Origin: Shinella granuli
GTDB lineage: Bacteria; Pseudomonadota; Alphaproteobacteria; Rhizobiales; Rhizobiaceae
NCBI RefSeq assembly: GCF_004341885.1
Contig: NZ_SLVX01000003.1
Coordinates: forward strand, 124,001 to 188,000
DNA length: 64,000 bases
Direction of reading: 5' to 3'
Shown: piece by piece, positions 17,664-30,968 of the stretch
Position numbering within the stretch: the stretch's first letter is position 1
Layout of the letters: every line of letters starts with the position of its first letter
The notes under the pieces: model-generated
Databases searched by the model: none
Seen by the model: the letters and a program-made list of their open reading frames with translations, nothing else
What the model was told of the DNA's origin: nothing
Program-made: the position numbers and the translations under genes

Positions 17664-18884
17664 ATGACACAGAATCTCAAAACCGTTCTGCGCCGATCCG
17701 CGCTCACTCTCCTCCTGTCGGCCGGGCTTTTCGCCCAGGCCACCGCCGCCCGCGCGGACGCCCGCTTCCAGCAGTGGATCGCCGATTTCTACGCGACGGC
17801 ATCCGAGGCCGGCATCAGCAAAGCGACCTACCAGAAGGCGTTTTCCGGCGTCAAGACACCCGATCCGGACGTCCTTCAAAAGGCCGCCTACCAGCCGGAA
17901 TTCAAGCACAAGATCTGGGACTATCTCGATTCGCGCGTCAATCCCTATACGGTGCGCGTCGGCCGGGAAATGGCCGCAAAGCATGCCCGCACGCTCGCCG
18001 CCATCGAGCGGCATTTCGGCGTCGACCGCAACATCCTGCTCGCCATCTGGTCGATGGAATCGAACTATGGCGCGGTGCTGGAGAAGGACGACCGGCTGCA
18101 CTACGTGCCGCGGGCGCTGGCGACGCTCGCCTATGCCGACAAGAAGCGGGCGAAATATGCGCGCACGCAACTGATCGCGGCGCTGAAGATCATCCAGCGC
18201 GGCGACATCGCGGCCGCCAACATGACCGGCTCCTGGGCCGGCGCCATGGGCCACACGCAGTTCATCCCGACGAGCTACATGATCTATGCCGTCGATGCCG
18301 ACGGCAACGGCCACCGCGACATCTGGAAGTCGGTGCCGGACGCGCTGGCGACCGCGGCGAACCTGCTTGCCAAGAACGGCTGGCAGTCCGGCAAGACCTG
18401 GGGCTACGAGATCGTCGTGCCGAAGGGCGGCAGCAAGTATTCCGGCCAGACGAAGACGCTCGCCCAGTGGGCGGAACTCGGCTTCACGCGCCCGAACGGC
18501 AGCGGCTTCAAGAACGGCGCCGACCGCGCCGAGCTGAAGCTGCCGGCCAATGGCGGCCCGGGCTTCCTGATGACCAAGAACTTCTTCGTCATCAAGCGCT
18601 ACAACGCGTCGGACTCCTATGCCATGGGCGTCGGCATGCTGGCCGACCAGCTTGCCGGCTACAGCGGCGTCAAACAGCGCTGGCCGCGCCCGGACGGCGC
18701 ACTCGACATCACGGAAAAATTCGAGCTGCAGACCCGTCTCAAGGAACTCGGCTATTATGAAGGCGAGGTCGATGGCAATTTCGGCTCCGGCTCCAAGGCC
18801 GCCATCCAGGCCTTCCAGAACCGGATGGGCCTTGCCGCCGATGGCGAGCCGAGCCAGCAGTTGCTGCGCGCGCTGCGCCGCTGA
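17664..18884 (+). CDS. Lytic murein transglycosylase (MltB-type) with peptidoglycan-binding domain
   Basis: The enzyme cleaves the MurNAc-GlcNAc bond of peptidoglycan to give 1,6-anhydro products. The 406-residue protein has a signal peptide (cleavage near ARADA), an SLT domain with the catalytic Glu in WSMESNYGAVLE, and the typical GAMGHTQFIPTSY and AADLL-like ATAANLLAKNGW blocks. A C-terminal PG_binding_1 domain (LKELGYYEGEVDGNFGSGSKAAIQAFQ) follows. No lipobox is visible, so it is soluble periplasmic rather than a lipoprotein. The start at 17664 places the signal peptide at the N-terminus. Confidence 0.9.
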   Translation: MTQNLKTVLRRSALTLLLSAGLFAQATAARADARFQQWIADFYATASEAGISKATYQKAFSGVKTPDPDVLQKAAYQPEFKHKIWDYLDSRVNPYTVRVGREMAAKHARTLAAIERHFGVDRNILLAIWSMESNYGAVLEKDDRLHYVPRALATLAYADKKRAKYARTQLIAALKIIQRGDIAAANMTGSWAGAMGHTQFIPTSYMIYAVDADGNGHRDIWKSVPDALATAANLLAKNGWQSGKTWGYEIVVPKGGSKYSGQTKTLAQWAELGFTRPNGSGFKNGADRAELKLPANGGPGFLMTKNFFVIKRYNASDSYAMGVGMLADQLAGYSGVKQRWPRPDGALDITEKFELQTRLKELGYYEGEVDGNFGSGSKAAIQAFQNRMGLAADGEPSQQLLRALRR

Positions 18885-18904
18885 CGCCTTCGGCAGGACG
18901 AACA

Positions 18905-18927
18905 GGGGCGCTCCGGCGCCCCTTTTT
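18905..18927 (+). terminator. Rho-independent terminator after the lytic transglycosylase gene
   Basis: A GGGGCGC / GCGCCCC stem with a TCCG loop is followed by five T. Confidence 0.85.
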
Positions 18928-19015
18928 GCTGCCGGACTTTCGCTTGGCCCGCGCATTTGCCATCATGCCGCCACCGCGATCCGGCAAGGTTGCGGCCAAG
19001 ACGGGAGCCCTTGCG

Positions 19016-20164
19016 ATGAGCACGACGACGACCCTACGGATTGTGCGCCTCGGCCTTGCCCTTGTGGCGGGGGCGAGCATCGTGGTGACCGCCCTTCCGG
19101 CCGGCGCACAGCAACGCAAGGAACGCAAGACCATCCTGGAATTCCTCTTCGGCAAGCCGAAGCGCGAGGAGGTTGCACCCGAGCCGCAGATCAGGAAGCC
19201 GCGCATCGTCAATCGCAAGAAGAAGCAGGCGACGACCGTTGCCACCAAGCCGGAACCGGCGGCGATCGAGAAATTGCCGGACGCCAAGGTCGTGCTGGTG
19301 GTCGGCGACTTCATCGCCGGCAGCCTCGGCGAGGGCCTGATCGCCGCCTTCGAGGCAACGCCGGGCATCGTCGTCGAGCGCCGCACCAACGGTTCCTCCG
19401 GCATCGTGCGCGAGGATTATTACGACTGGCCGGCCTCCCTGCCCGGCCTGATCGCTGAAACCGACCCCGCCCTCGTCGTGCTCAGCATCGGCGCCAACGA
19501 CCGGCAGCAGATGTCGGTAGGCGGGGAAAAGGAGAAGTTTCGCTCCGAGGCCTGGACCAGGGAATACGAAGCGCGTGTCGAACGCCTCGCGACGCTCGCC
19601 CGCGCGGGCGGCAAGCCGATGATGTGGATCGGCATGCCGGCCTTCCAGTCATCGGCCATGACGGCCGACATGACGACGCTCAACACCATCTACCGGGCCG
19701 GCGTCGAAAAGGCGGGTGGCGAATTCATCGACATCTGGGATGGTTTCGTCGATGAGAACGGCAAGTTCGTCATCTCCGGCTCGGACATCAACGGCCAGCA
19801 GGTGCGCCTGCGCGGCTCCGACGGCATTAACTTCACCAAGGCCGGCAAGCGCAAGCTCGCCTTCTATGTGGAAAAGGAAATCCGCCGCGTGCTGGGCGAT
19901 GCCGCCGCCGATGGCCCCGGCCTGCAGGGCGACCTCAAGGATCTCGTCGTGACCGCGCCGGCAGAAGACACCGAAATCACCAAGACGCTGCCGATCAGCC
20001 TTGCCGACCCTGCGCTCGACGGCGGTACGGCGCTGCTCGGCGGCGCCGCGATCAAGGGCAATGGCAGGAGCCTGCGCGAAAAGCTGGTGGAGAAGGGCGA
20101 GATCGCCGACGCCCCGCTCGGCCGCGTCGACGATTTTCGGCTGGACAAGACCGCGACGCCCTGA
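19016..20164 (+). CDS. SGNH-hydrolase-like periplasmic protein (DUF459)
   Basis: A 382-residue protein with a signal peptide (cleavage near ALPAGA-QQRK), a basic stretch (about residues 30-75) and an SGNH/GDSL-type domain. The block VVLSIGANDRQQM matches the GxND element of the fold. The usual nucleophile block GDS appears as VLVVGDFIAGSLGEGL, with Asp-Phe instead of Asp-Ser. That leaves catalytic activity doubtful, as in many DUF459 proteins, which are thought to act in cell-envelope or peptidoglycan metabolism. The C-terminal His-containing block of active GDSL enzymes is not obvious. It follows the lytic transglycosylase gene after a terminator. Confidence 0.8.
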   Translation: MSTTTTLRIVRLGLALVAGASIVVTALPAGAQQRKERKTILEFLFGKPKREEVAPEPQIRKPRIVNRKKKQATTVATKPEPAAIEKLPDAKVVLVVGDFIAGSLGEGLIAAFEATPGIVVERRTNGSSGIVREDYYDWPASLPGLIAETDPALVVLSIGANDRQQMSVGGEKEKFRSEAWTREYEARVERLATLARAGGKPMMWIGMPAFQSSAMTADMTTLNTIYRAGVEKAGGEFIDIWDGFVDENGKFVISGSDINGQQVRLRGSDGINFTKAGKRKLAFYVEKEIRRVLGDAAADGPGLQGDLKDLVVTAPAEDTEITKTLPISLADPALDGGTALLGGAAIKGNGRSLREKLVEKGEIADAPLGRVDDFRLDKTATP

Positions 20165-20196
20165 CCGGGAGCCGGCACGATCCCATGGATCGCTGC

Positions 20197-21540
20197 TCAG
20201 GCCACGATCCGCGGCAGCGTGATGCGGGCGCAAAGGCCGGGCTTGCGGTTTTCCAGCAGGAAGCTGCCATTCGCCTCCTCGACGAAGCTCTCGGCGATGG
20301 CCAGTCCCAATCCTGCGCCCTCGCTCGTCGTATCGAGGCGACCGCCGCGCTTCAGCACGAACTCGATCTCCCCCTCCGGAATGCCCGGCCCGTCGTCGAC
20401 GACTTCGATGACCGCCGTCGCACCGTCCGCCCGGGCAAGGATGCCGACGGTGGTCCTGGCGTAACGGGCGGCATTTTCCGCAAGGCTGCCGAGGATTTCG
20501 GCGAGATCCTCCGCATCGATGCGCAGCATGAGGCCCGGCTCGATCTCCTGCTGCCAGTCGAGATCGCGGCCGGCCGGCGTACGCGAGACGACGCTGACGA
20601 CCTGCGCGGCGACACGGCCAAGATCGCTGCGCGCCGTATGCCCGCGCTCGGCCTGGCGGGCGCGGGCCATCTCGTGATCGACATGGCGGCGCATGCGCAG
20701 GATGATCGCCTCGATGTCGCGCGCGACGCTTTCCTCCCCTCGCTCGCGCAGGCGCAGCACGTCGCCGGAGAGGATCTGGAGCGGCGTCTTGAAGCCATGG
20801 GCAAGGTCGGCCGCCCGTTCACGCGCCTTGCGCAACTGGTTTTCCCGCGATTGCAGCAGGGCGTCCACCTCGCCGGTGAGCGGCAGGACCTCGTCCGGGA
20901 AATCGGTGCCGAGCCGTTCCGCCTTGCCGGCACGAATGGCGGAAAGGCGCTCCGTCAGCGTTGCCAACGGGCGCAGGCCGACGAAGATCTGCACGAAGCT
21001 CGCCGCCAGCAGAAGCACGGCGAGCGCCTGCATGTAGGGCAGAAGATCCCCCTCGAATTCGGCCGTGGCGCTCGAAATGTCCGTGCGGTCGATAGCGACG
21101 GCGACGCGCAAGGGCAGTGCCCCGGCCCGCTCGCTGGTCACCACCTCGCGCTCGACCAGAAGCAGCGACGCATCCCCCGGCCCCGTGATGGTCGCCGTAT
21201 GCACGCCGCCGGCCGGAATATCCGGCAGGACCAGCACGGTATCCCAGAGCGAGCGGGAGCGCAGGCGTTTCCCGTCGCCCTCGATCTGCCAGTAGAGGCC
21301 GGAGAGCGGCCGCTCGAAACGCGGATCGACCGGCGGCTTGGCAAGATGCAACGTCGCGCCCGGCTGCTCGGCAAGGCCGGCGATCACCTGGTTGAGATGC
21401 AGCATCAGCTCGGCGGCGATGCGCCGTTCCACATGCCGCTCGAACAGCGTCGACAGAACGAAGAACGCCGCCACGAGGGCGGCGATGATGGAGGCGGCGC
21501 CGGCAAGCACCAGGCGAAGGCGCAGCGAGCGGCGCGTCAC
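20197..21540 (-). CDS. Sensor histidine kinase of a PepSY-linked two-component system
   Basis: A 447-residue inner-membrane kinase. It has transmembrane helices at about residues 11-31 and 169-189 flanking a periplasmic sensor of roughly 135 residues, then a HAMP-like linker, a dimerisation helix with phospho-acceptor His248 in LAHGFKTPL, and an ATPase domain with ENAARYA and DDGPGIP. The H-box HGFKTP is the PhoQ-like form rather than the common HDLRTP. The start overlaps the response-regulator stop by 4 bp. It could be read as a distant FeuQ/PhoQ-type kinase, but a specific name is not justified. Confidence 0.9.
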   Translation of the reverse strand: MTRRSLRLRLVLAGAASIIAALVAAFFVLSTLFERHVERRIAAELMLHLNQVIAGLAEQPGATLHLAKPPVDPRFERPLSGLYWQIEGDGKRLRSRSLWDTVLVLPDIPAGGVHTATITGPGDASLLLVEREVVTSERAGALPLRVAVAIDRTDISSATAEFEGDLLPYMQALAVLLLAASFVQIFVGLRPLATLTERLSAIRAGKAERLGTDFPDEVLPLTGEVDALLQSRENQLRKARERAADLAHGFKTPLQILSGDVLRLRERGEESVARDIEAIILRMRRHVDHEMARARQAERGHTARSDLGRVAAQVVSVVSRTPAGRDLDWQQEIEPGLMLRIDAEDLAEILGSLAENAARYARTTVGILARADGATAVIEVVDDGPGIPEGEIEFVLKRGGRLDTTSEGAGLGLAIAESFVEEANGSFLLENRKPGLCARITLPRIVA

Positions 21541-22202
21541 GGCGCGGTCTCGCCCATGTAATAGCCGAAGCCGCGCCGCGTGCCGACGGCAACCGCGCCG
21601 AGCTTCTTGCGCAGCCGCGCGACGAGCGCCTCCAGCGCATTGGCATCGCGCGAGAAATCGTCGCCGTAAAGATGCTCCTGCAATTCGGTCGGCGGCACGA
21701 TCCGGTCGCGATGATGGCCGAGATAGCTGACGAGCCGGTATTCGAGCGGCGTCAGCGACTGCGGCACGCCGTTGACGCTGACGCGCATCGCCCGCGTGTC
21801 GATGGTGACGGCGCCGATGGAAATCGTCGCCGCGCCATGGCCGACGGATCGGCGGATGAGTGCGCGGGCACGGGCCAGCAGCTCCTCGAACTGGAAGGGC
21901 TTCGGCAGGTAATCGTCGGCGCCGGCATCGATACCCTCGACGCGCTCGGCCCAGCTGCCGCGAGCCGTCAGCACCAGCACCGGCATGTGGCGGCCGTTGG
22001 CGCGCCAGCGCTTCAGCAGCGACATGCCGTCCATGCTCGGCAGGCCGAGATCGAGGATGATGAGGTCATAATCCTCGGTGTCGCCGAGGAACCAGGCGTC
22101 CTTGCCGTCCGAGGCGGTCTCGACGGTATAGCCGGCCCCCGTCAGCACGGCGGAGACATCGGCCGCAATGCGGGCATCGTCCTCGACGAGCAGCAGGCGC
22201 AT
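21537..22202 (-). CDS. OmpR/PhoP-family response regulator
   Basis: A 221-residue regulator with a receiver domain (phospho-acceptor Asp51 in IILDLGLP, Lys in PKPFQFEEL) and a C-terminal winged helix (VSVNGVPQSLTPLEYRLVSYL to the RGFGYYMG wing). It is cotranscribed with its kinase (4-bp overlap downstream) and with a PepSY protein (1-bp overlap upstream). It is most like the PhoP/TctD group. It differs too much from what I recall of Sinorhizobium FeuP to be called that. Likely target sites are the 11-bp-spaced repeats at 22561-22590. Confidence 0.92.
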   Translation of the reverse strand: MRLLLVEDDARIAADVSAVLTGAGYTVETASDGKDAWFLGDTEDYDLIILDLGLPSMDGMSLLKRWRANGRHMPVLVLTARGSWAERVEGIDAGADDYLPKPFQFEELLARARALIRRSVGHGAATISIGAVTIDTRAMRVSVNGVPQSLTPLEYRLVSYLGHHRDRIVPPTELQEHLYGDDFSRDANALEALVARLRKKLGAVAVGTRRGFGYYMGETAP

Positions 22203-22537
22203 CAGTCGTCGTCGTCCTCTACGATCGCCATCGTCTTGGCATCGAGCTGCAGCTCGATGATCTGGCCGGACGGCTGGATGAATTCCAGCTCATATATATA
22301 GCGATCGCCCTCGCGCTCAAGCTCGACTTCGATGAGGTCGCCCTCGACATGCTTGCGGGCTTCCACGATGATCTGTTCGAGCGGACGCACGAGGCCCTGT
22401 TCGAGGGCACGGCGGGCTTCCTCATGTTCCAGCGCATCGTCGTCGTCATCCGCCTGCGCGCCCATCGGCGGCGCTACGGAAAGGGCGACGAACAAGGTGA
22501 GCGCCAGCGGAAAGGGGGTCAATATCTTCCTGATCAT
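22202..22537 (-). CDS. Secreted PepSY-domain protein, first gene of the two-component operon
   Basis: A 111-residue protein with a signal peptide (cleavage near GAQA-DDDD), acidic ends, and one PepSY-type domain (ARRALEQGLVRPLEQIIVEA... then YIYELEFIQPSGQIIELQLDAKT). PepSY proteins are often periplasmic inhibitors or sensors. Here the stop overlaps the response-regulator start, so it is probably a signal-input or feedback component for the kinase. Function is inferred from context. Confidence 0.82.
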   Translation of the reverse strand: MIRKILTPFPLALTLFVALSVAPPMGAQADDDDDALEHEEARRALEQGLVRPLEQIIVEARKHVEGDLIEVELEREGDRYIYELEFIQPSGQIIELQLDAKTMAIVEDDDD

Positions 22538-22560
22538 GGACCTACCTATACGCGCATCAA

Positions 22561-22590
22561 GCTGACAAATCGCTGACAGCGCCTGTCAGG
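22561..22590. promoter_or_regulatory. Probable response-regulator binding site between divergent PepSY genes
   Basis: GCTGACA occurs twice in direct orientation with an 11-bp period (22561 and 22572), the spacing typical of OmpR/PhoP-family boxes. The second copy also forms an inverted repeat with TGTCAG (CTGACA-GCGCC-TGTCAG, 22573-22589). The site is central in the 111-bp gap, so it could control both directions. Confidence 0.5.
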
Positions 22591-22648
22591 CAAGCAACAG
22601 GCAGCCTGTGCGAAACCTCTCCTCACAACGACAGGAAAGGACTTCGCC

Positions 22649-22912
22649 ATGCGCCTCACCACGACCGGCCTTCTCGCCGCCAGCCTCCTCGCCCTCACCG
22701 TGCCGGCCCTCGCCGACACCACCAAGGCGCCGACCCGCAAGACGCTCGAACAGGTCGCCAACGAGCTTTCCGCCAAGGGCTATACGATCCGCGAAATCGA
22801 AATGGACGACGGCCATTTCGAGGCGAAGATCGTCGACACGAAGAACGTCGTCAGCGAAGCGAAGATCGACGGCTACACCGGCGAGATCCTGCGCCTTGAG
22901 CGCGAAGACTGA
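22649..22912 (+). CDS. Small secreted PepSY-domain protein, divergent
   Basis: An 87-residue protein with a signal peptide ending PALA-DTTK and a single PepSY-like domain (YTIREIEMDDGHFEAKIVDT through GYTGEILRLERED). AGGAAAGG lies 10 bp before the ATG. It faces the PepSY/regulator/kinase operon and shares its promoter region, so it may be a target or feedback element of the same system. It is separated by 51 bp from the RTX gene, with which it may be cotranscribed. Confidence 0.85.
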   Translation: MRLTTTGLLAASLLALTVPALADTTKAPTRKTLEQVANELSAKGYTIREIEMDDGHFEAKIVDTKNVVSEAKIDGYTGEILRLERED

Positions 22913-22963
22913 TCCGCCGCCAAACTCCCCTCTGAAGACCCCATCGAACAAGGACATTATCTC

Positions 22964-23929
22964 ATGGTCAAGATCATCGGCACCTCCTCCGCCAACACGC
23001 TCAAGGGCCAGTCGACGGCCGACGACATCTATGGCAAGGGCGGCAACGACAAGCTCTTCGGCTTCGGCGGCAATGACGACCTCGAAGGCGGCGCCGGCAA
23101 CGACTGGCTGCACGGCGGCTCCGGCAATGACGAGCTGAGCGGCGGCACCGGCCGCGACACCTTCGTCTTCTCCAGCGGCCGCGACGAGATCGACGATTTT
23201 TCCGCAAACGCCGACAAGATCGTCATCGACAGCGCGCTCGGCGTCAAAAGCTTTGCGGAACTCAAGGCACTCGCCAGGACCGTCGACAACGGTGAGGACG
23301 TGCGCTTCGATTTCGGCAACGGCAACACGCTGACGCTGGAAGACACGAAGCTTTCGAGCCTCAAGGCCAGCCACTTCTCCTTCCAGGCCGTCGACACGGA
23401 TGAACCCAAGGATCCGCGTTCCGGCGATGACGTGCTGAACGGCAACAGCAAGGCCAACACGATCTCCGGCGGCGACGGCAATGACCGGATTTCCGGCAAG
23501 GGCGGCAACGACAAGCTTTCGGGCGATGCCGGCAACGACAAGATCTGGGGCGGCAGCGGCCATGACGACCTGGAGGGCGGCGCCGGCAACGACCAGCTCT
23601 TCGGCGGCTCGGGCAATGACGACCTCGAAGGCGGCGCCGGCAACGATCGCCTGGACGGCGGTTCCGGCAACAACGAACTGGAAGGCGGCGCCGGCCGCGA
23701 CACCTTCGTCTTCAAGACCGGCAAGACCGAGATCGAGGATTTCCAGACGAATTTCGACAAGATCGAGATTTCCAAGGGCCTCGGCGTTTCGAGCTTCGCC
23801 GACCTCACCGACATCGCCCGCACCGCCGATGGCGGCAAGGACGTGGTATTCGACTTCGGCCAGAGCGAACTGCGCCTCGACGACATCAAGCTCGCCGACC
23901 TCTCGGCGTCGGACTTCCTCTTCGTCTGA
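22964..23929 (+). CDS. RTX-type calcium-binding repeat protein with duplicated unit
   Basis: A 321-residue protein made of two similar halves, each an array of GGxGNDxLxGG nonapeptide repeats (about residues 15-55 and 150-245) followed by a GRDTFVF...DKI...FDFG...L segment (about 60-145 and 245-321). The repeats bind calcium and fold after secretion. No signal peptide is present, and the aspartate-rich protein ends with a hydrophobic tail (ASDFLFV), as expected for type I secretion. No ABC exporter or membrane-fusion gene is in the window. No catalytic domain is visible. The repeats also make the DNA locally repetitive. Confidence 0.88.
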   Translation: MVKIIGTSSANTLKGQSTADDIYGKGGNDKLFGFGGNDDLEGGAGNDWLHGGSGNDELSGGTGRDTFVFSSGRDEIDDFSANADKIVIDSALGVKSFAELKALARTVDNGEDVRFDFGNGNTLTLEDTKLSSLKASHFSFQAVDTDEPKDPRSGDDVLNGNSKANTISGGDGNDRISGKGGNDKLSGDAGNDKIWGGSGHDDLEGGAGNDQLFGGSGNDDLEGGAGNDRLDGGSGNNELEGGAGRDTFVFKTGKTEIEDFQTNFDKIEISKGLGVSSFADLTDIARTADGGKDVVFDFGQSELRLDDIKLADLSASDFLFV

Positions 23930-23940
23930 GGCGGATATCG

Positions 23941-24089
23941 CCCCTCATCCCGCTGCCGCGACCTTCTCCCCGCAAGCGGGGAGAAGGGACCTGTGGCGAA
24001 TGCCTTGCCCACTGTTCCTTGAGGAAAACGGCGCGGCATATCCCCTCTCCCCGCTTGCGGGGAGAAGGTGCCGGCAGGCGGATGAGGGG
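23941..24089. repeat. RIME-like intergenic palindromic element
   Basis: Two facing arms (about 23941-23987 and 24045-24089) begin or end with CCCCTCATCC / GGATGAGGGG, and each has an inner hairpin CTTCTCCCCGC-AAGCGGGGAGAAGG. About 57 bp of unrelated sequence separates them. The arrangement is the same as in the pabC insertion, but the arm sequences differ. Confidence 0.85.
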
Positions 24090-24104
24090 CACTTTACCAA
24101 CAGA

Positions 24105-24137
24105 AAAGGGCGCGCCGGTTTTCCTGGCGCGCCCTTT
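24105..24137 (-). terminator. Terminator for the gltBD operon
   Basis: A 12-bp stem AAAGGGCGCGCC / GGCGCGCCCTTT with a short loop lies 15 bp beyond the gltD stop on the minus strand. A T-rich flank is present on the minus-strand side (TTTTCTG), and it may work in both directions. Confidence 0.75.
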
Positions 24138-24151
24138 CTGTTTCCGCATAC

Positions 24152-25609
24152 TCAGCGTGGCAGCGTGGTCGAGCCCATCAGCGCCTCGTCGATGGCGCGG
24201 GCGGCCTGGCGGCCTTCGCGGATCGCCCAGACGACCAGCGACTGGCCGCGGCGCACGTCGCCGGCGGTCCAGAGCTTTTCCACCGAGGTCTTGTAGTCGC
24301 GGTCGTTGGCGACGACGTTCGAGGAGCCGCGCTTGTCAGTGTTGATCGTCAGGCGCTCGCCGAGGTCCTTCAACACACTGTCGGTGAAGGGTCCGCGGAA
24401 GCCGATGGCGATGAAGGCGAGGTCCGCCTTGATGATGAACTCCGTGCCGGCGATCGGCTTGCGGCGGTCATCCACCTGGCAGCACTTCACGCCCGTCAGC
24501 ACGCCATCCTCGTCGCCGACGAATTCGAGCGTACCGACCTGGAATTCGCGCACGGCGCCCTCGGCCTGCGAGGAGGAGGTGCGCATCTTCGTCGCCCAGA
24601 ACGGCCAGACGGCGAGCTTGTCTTCCTTTTCCGGCGGCTGCGGACGGATATCGAGCTGCGTGACCTTCACCGCGCCCTGGCGGAAGGCCGTACCGACGCA
24701 GTCCGACGCCGTGTCGCCACCGCCGACGACCACGATATGCTTGCCACCGGCCAGGATCGGCGCGGAGGGCCAGCCGACGCTGTCGATGTTCTCGCGGCCG
24801 ACGCGGCGGTTCTGCTGCACGAGGTAGGGCATGGCATCGTGCACGCCGGCAAAGTCGACGCCGGGAATGCCGGCATCGCGCGGCGTCTCCGAACCGCCGC
24901 AGTAGAGCACGGCGTCATGCTCGGCGAGCATCTCGTCCATCTTCTTGTCGACGCCGACATTGACGCCGTAGTGGAAGGTGACGCCCTCGCCGCGCATCTG
25001 GTCGACGCGGCGGTCGATGAAGTTCTTCTCCATCTTGAAGTCCGGAATCCCGTAGCGCAGCAGGCCGCCGGCCTTGGACTCGCGCTCGTAGAGGTGGACC
25101 TCATGGCCGGCGCGGGCGAGCTGCTGGGCGGCGGCCATGCCGGCCGGGCCCGAGCCGATGACCGCGACCTTCTTGCCGGTCTTCACCGTTGCCGGCTGCG
25201 GCACGATATAGCCCATCTCATAGGCCTTGTCGGCGATCGCCTGCTCGACGGTCTTGATGGAGACGGGCATGTCTTCGAGGTTCAGCGTGCAGGCTTCCTC
25301 GCACGGCGCGGGGCAGACACGGCCGGTGAATTCCGGAAAGTTGTTGGTCGAATGCAGGTTGCGGATCGCCTCTTCCCAGTTGCCGTTGTAGACGAGATCG
25401 TTCCAGTCCGGGATCTGGTTGTGTACCGGACACCCGGTCGGGCCGTGGCAATAGGGAATGCCGCAATCCATGCAGCGCGCGGCCTGCTTCTGGACCTCCG
25501 GGTCCGACATGGGGATGGTGAATTCGCGAAAATGGCGGATGCGGTCGGAGGCCGGCTGATACTTCGCCACCTGCCGGTCGATTTCCATGAAACCAGTAAC
25601 CTTGCCCAC
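24152..25609 (-). CDS. gltD: Glutamate synthase (NADPH) small subunit
   Basis: The beta subunit carries NADPH-derived electrons to the large subunit for glutamate synthesis from glutamine and 2-oxoglutarate. The 485-residue protein has an N-terminal Fe-S region with [19 protein letters not shown] and [12 protein letters not shown], an FAD-binding [18 protein letters not shown], and an NADPH-binding [15 protein letters not shown]. The start is a GTG at 25609 giving MGKVTGF, with AAGGA 8 bp upstream, which matches the usual rhizobial GltD N-terminus. It lies 122 bp downstream of gltB in the same direction. Confidence 0.95.
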   Translation of the reverse strand: MGKVTGFMEIDRQVAKYQPASDRIRHFREFTIPMSDPEVQKQAARCMDCGIPYCHGPTGCPVHNQIPDWNDLVYNGNWEEAIRNLHSTNNFPEFTGRVCPAPCEEACTLNLEDMPVSIKTVEQAIADKAYEMGYIVPQPATVKTGKKVAVIGSGPAGMAAAQQLARAGHEVHLYERESKAGGLLRYGIPDFKMEKNFIDRRVDQMRGEGVTFHYGVNVGVDKKMDEMLAEHDAVLYCGGSETPRDAGIPGVDFAGVHDAMPYLVQQNRRVGRENIDSVGWPSAPILAGGKHIVVVGGGDTASDCVGTAFRQGAVKVTQLDIRPQPPEKEDKLAVWPFWATKMRTSSSQAEGAVREFQVGTLEFVGDEDGVLTGVKCCQVDDRRKPIAGTEFIIKADLAFIAIGFRGPFTDSVLKDLGERLTINTDKRGSSNVVANDRDYKTSVEKLWTAGDVRRGQSLVVWAIREGRQAARAIDEALMGSTTLPR

Positions 25610-25731
25610 TTCAATAATCCTTGCTCAAGGACGGGTGCCGCTCGGGCCCCGATGCCGGAATGCCGGCCAAGATGAAATCCATGCCGGCCGCGCGCCCGCG
25701 CAACCGGTCGGTGAAGGTCGAAACCGCTGCC

Positions 25732-30456
<4,725 letters not shown>

Positions 30457-30700
30457 TTTCTTCCTCCTGTGCGCCCATCCTGCGGGCATTCGTTTTCGCC
30501 CGTGTGACCCCTTTGCCTTTGGACGGGGCCTCGCGAGCGACTGTTTCATGAATCCGGCGCGACCGCAAAACGACGGCGGACCGGAAGGATCATCGGGACC
30601 CGTCTGGGCGCGCGGCTTTCGGAAGGAATACGCCCTCCTTGCCCGGCGCCGTTCCCGGCGGCTTCCGTGGTCTGGGAAGGCGCCTCTCGGTCTCTTGACC

Positions 30701-30729
30701 GAAATAGGACAGCAAACCTGTCCTATTTC
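30701..30729. promoter_or_regulatory. Perfect 12-bp inverted repeat between gltB and the threonine aldolase gene
   Basis: GAAATAGGACAG and CTGTCCTATTTC are exact reverse complements separated by CAAAC. A smaller inverted repeat (CGGTC-TCTT-GACCG, 30688-30701) abuts it. The site lies in the 512-bp gap between divergent gltB and the aldolase gene, in which I see no other gene. It looks like a dimeric regulator operator; if transcribed it would also form a hairpin, but there is no T-run. The regulator is not identifiable by eye. Confidence 0.6.
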
Positions 30730-30968
30730 ATGGGCTCTATGCCAGAAACACCCCCCGGCCGCAAGGCCATCATGCCAAATAATCACCACCTCATGAAGAA
30801 AAATTGCCCGCTCCGCCGTAGGCTTGAAATTAAATTACGACCGCTTGCCACATTGTTTCCATTCCTTTCATTCTGGGGCCCGCCGGCACTTTCCGCCGTT
30901 TTCGGCGATTGATCGCCTTCATTTCTCCATTATGGTCCTTCCGCAGTCTCATTCGCATTGGAAACCGC

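Noticed and set aside
20197..22202. Identification of the two-component pair as FeuP-FeuQ
   Set aside because: The receiver and DNA-binding segments differ too much from FeuP as I remember it, although the general layout with a small secreted partner is similar.
22990..23690. Short regularly spaced DNA repeats that could suggest a CRISPR-like array
   Set aside because: They encode GGxGNDxLxGG calcium-binding repeats in one continuous frame; spacing is 27 bp with no spacers.
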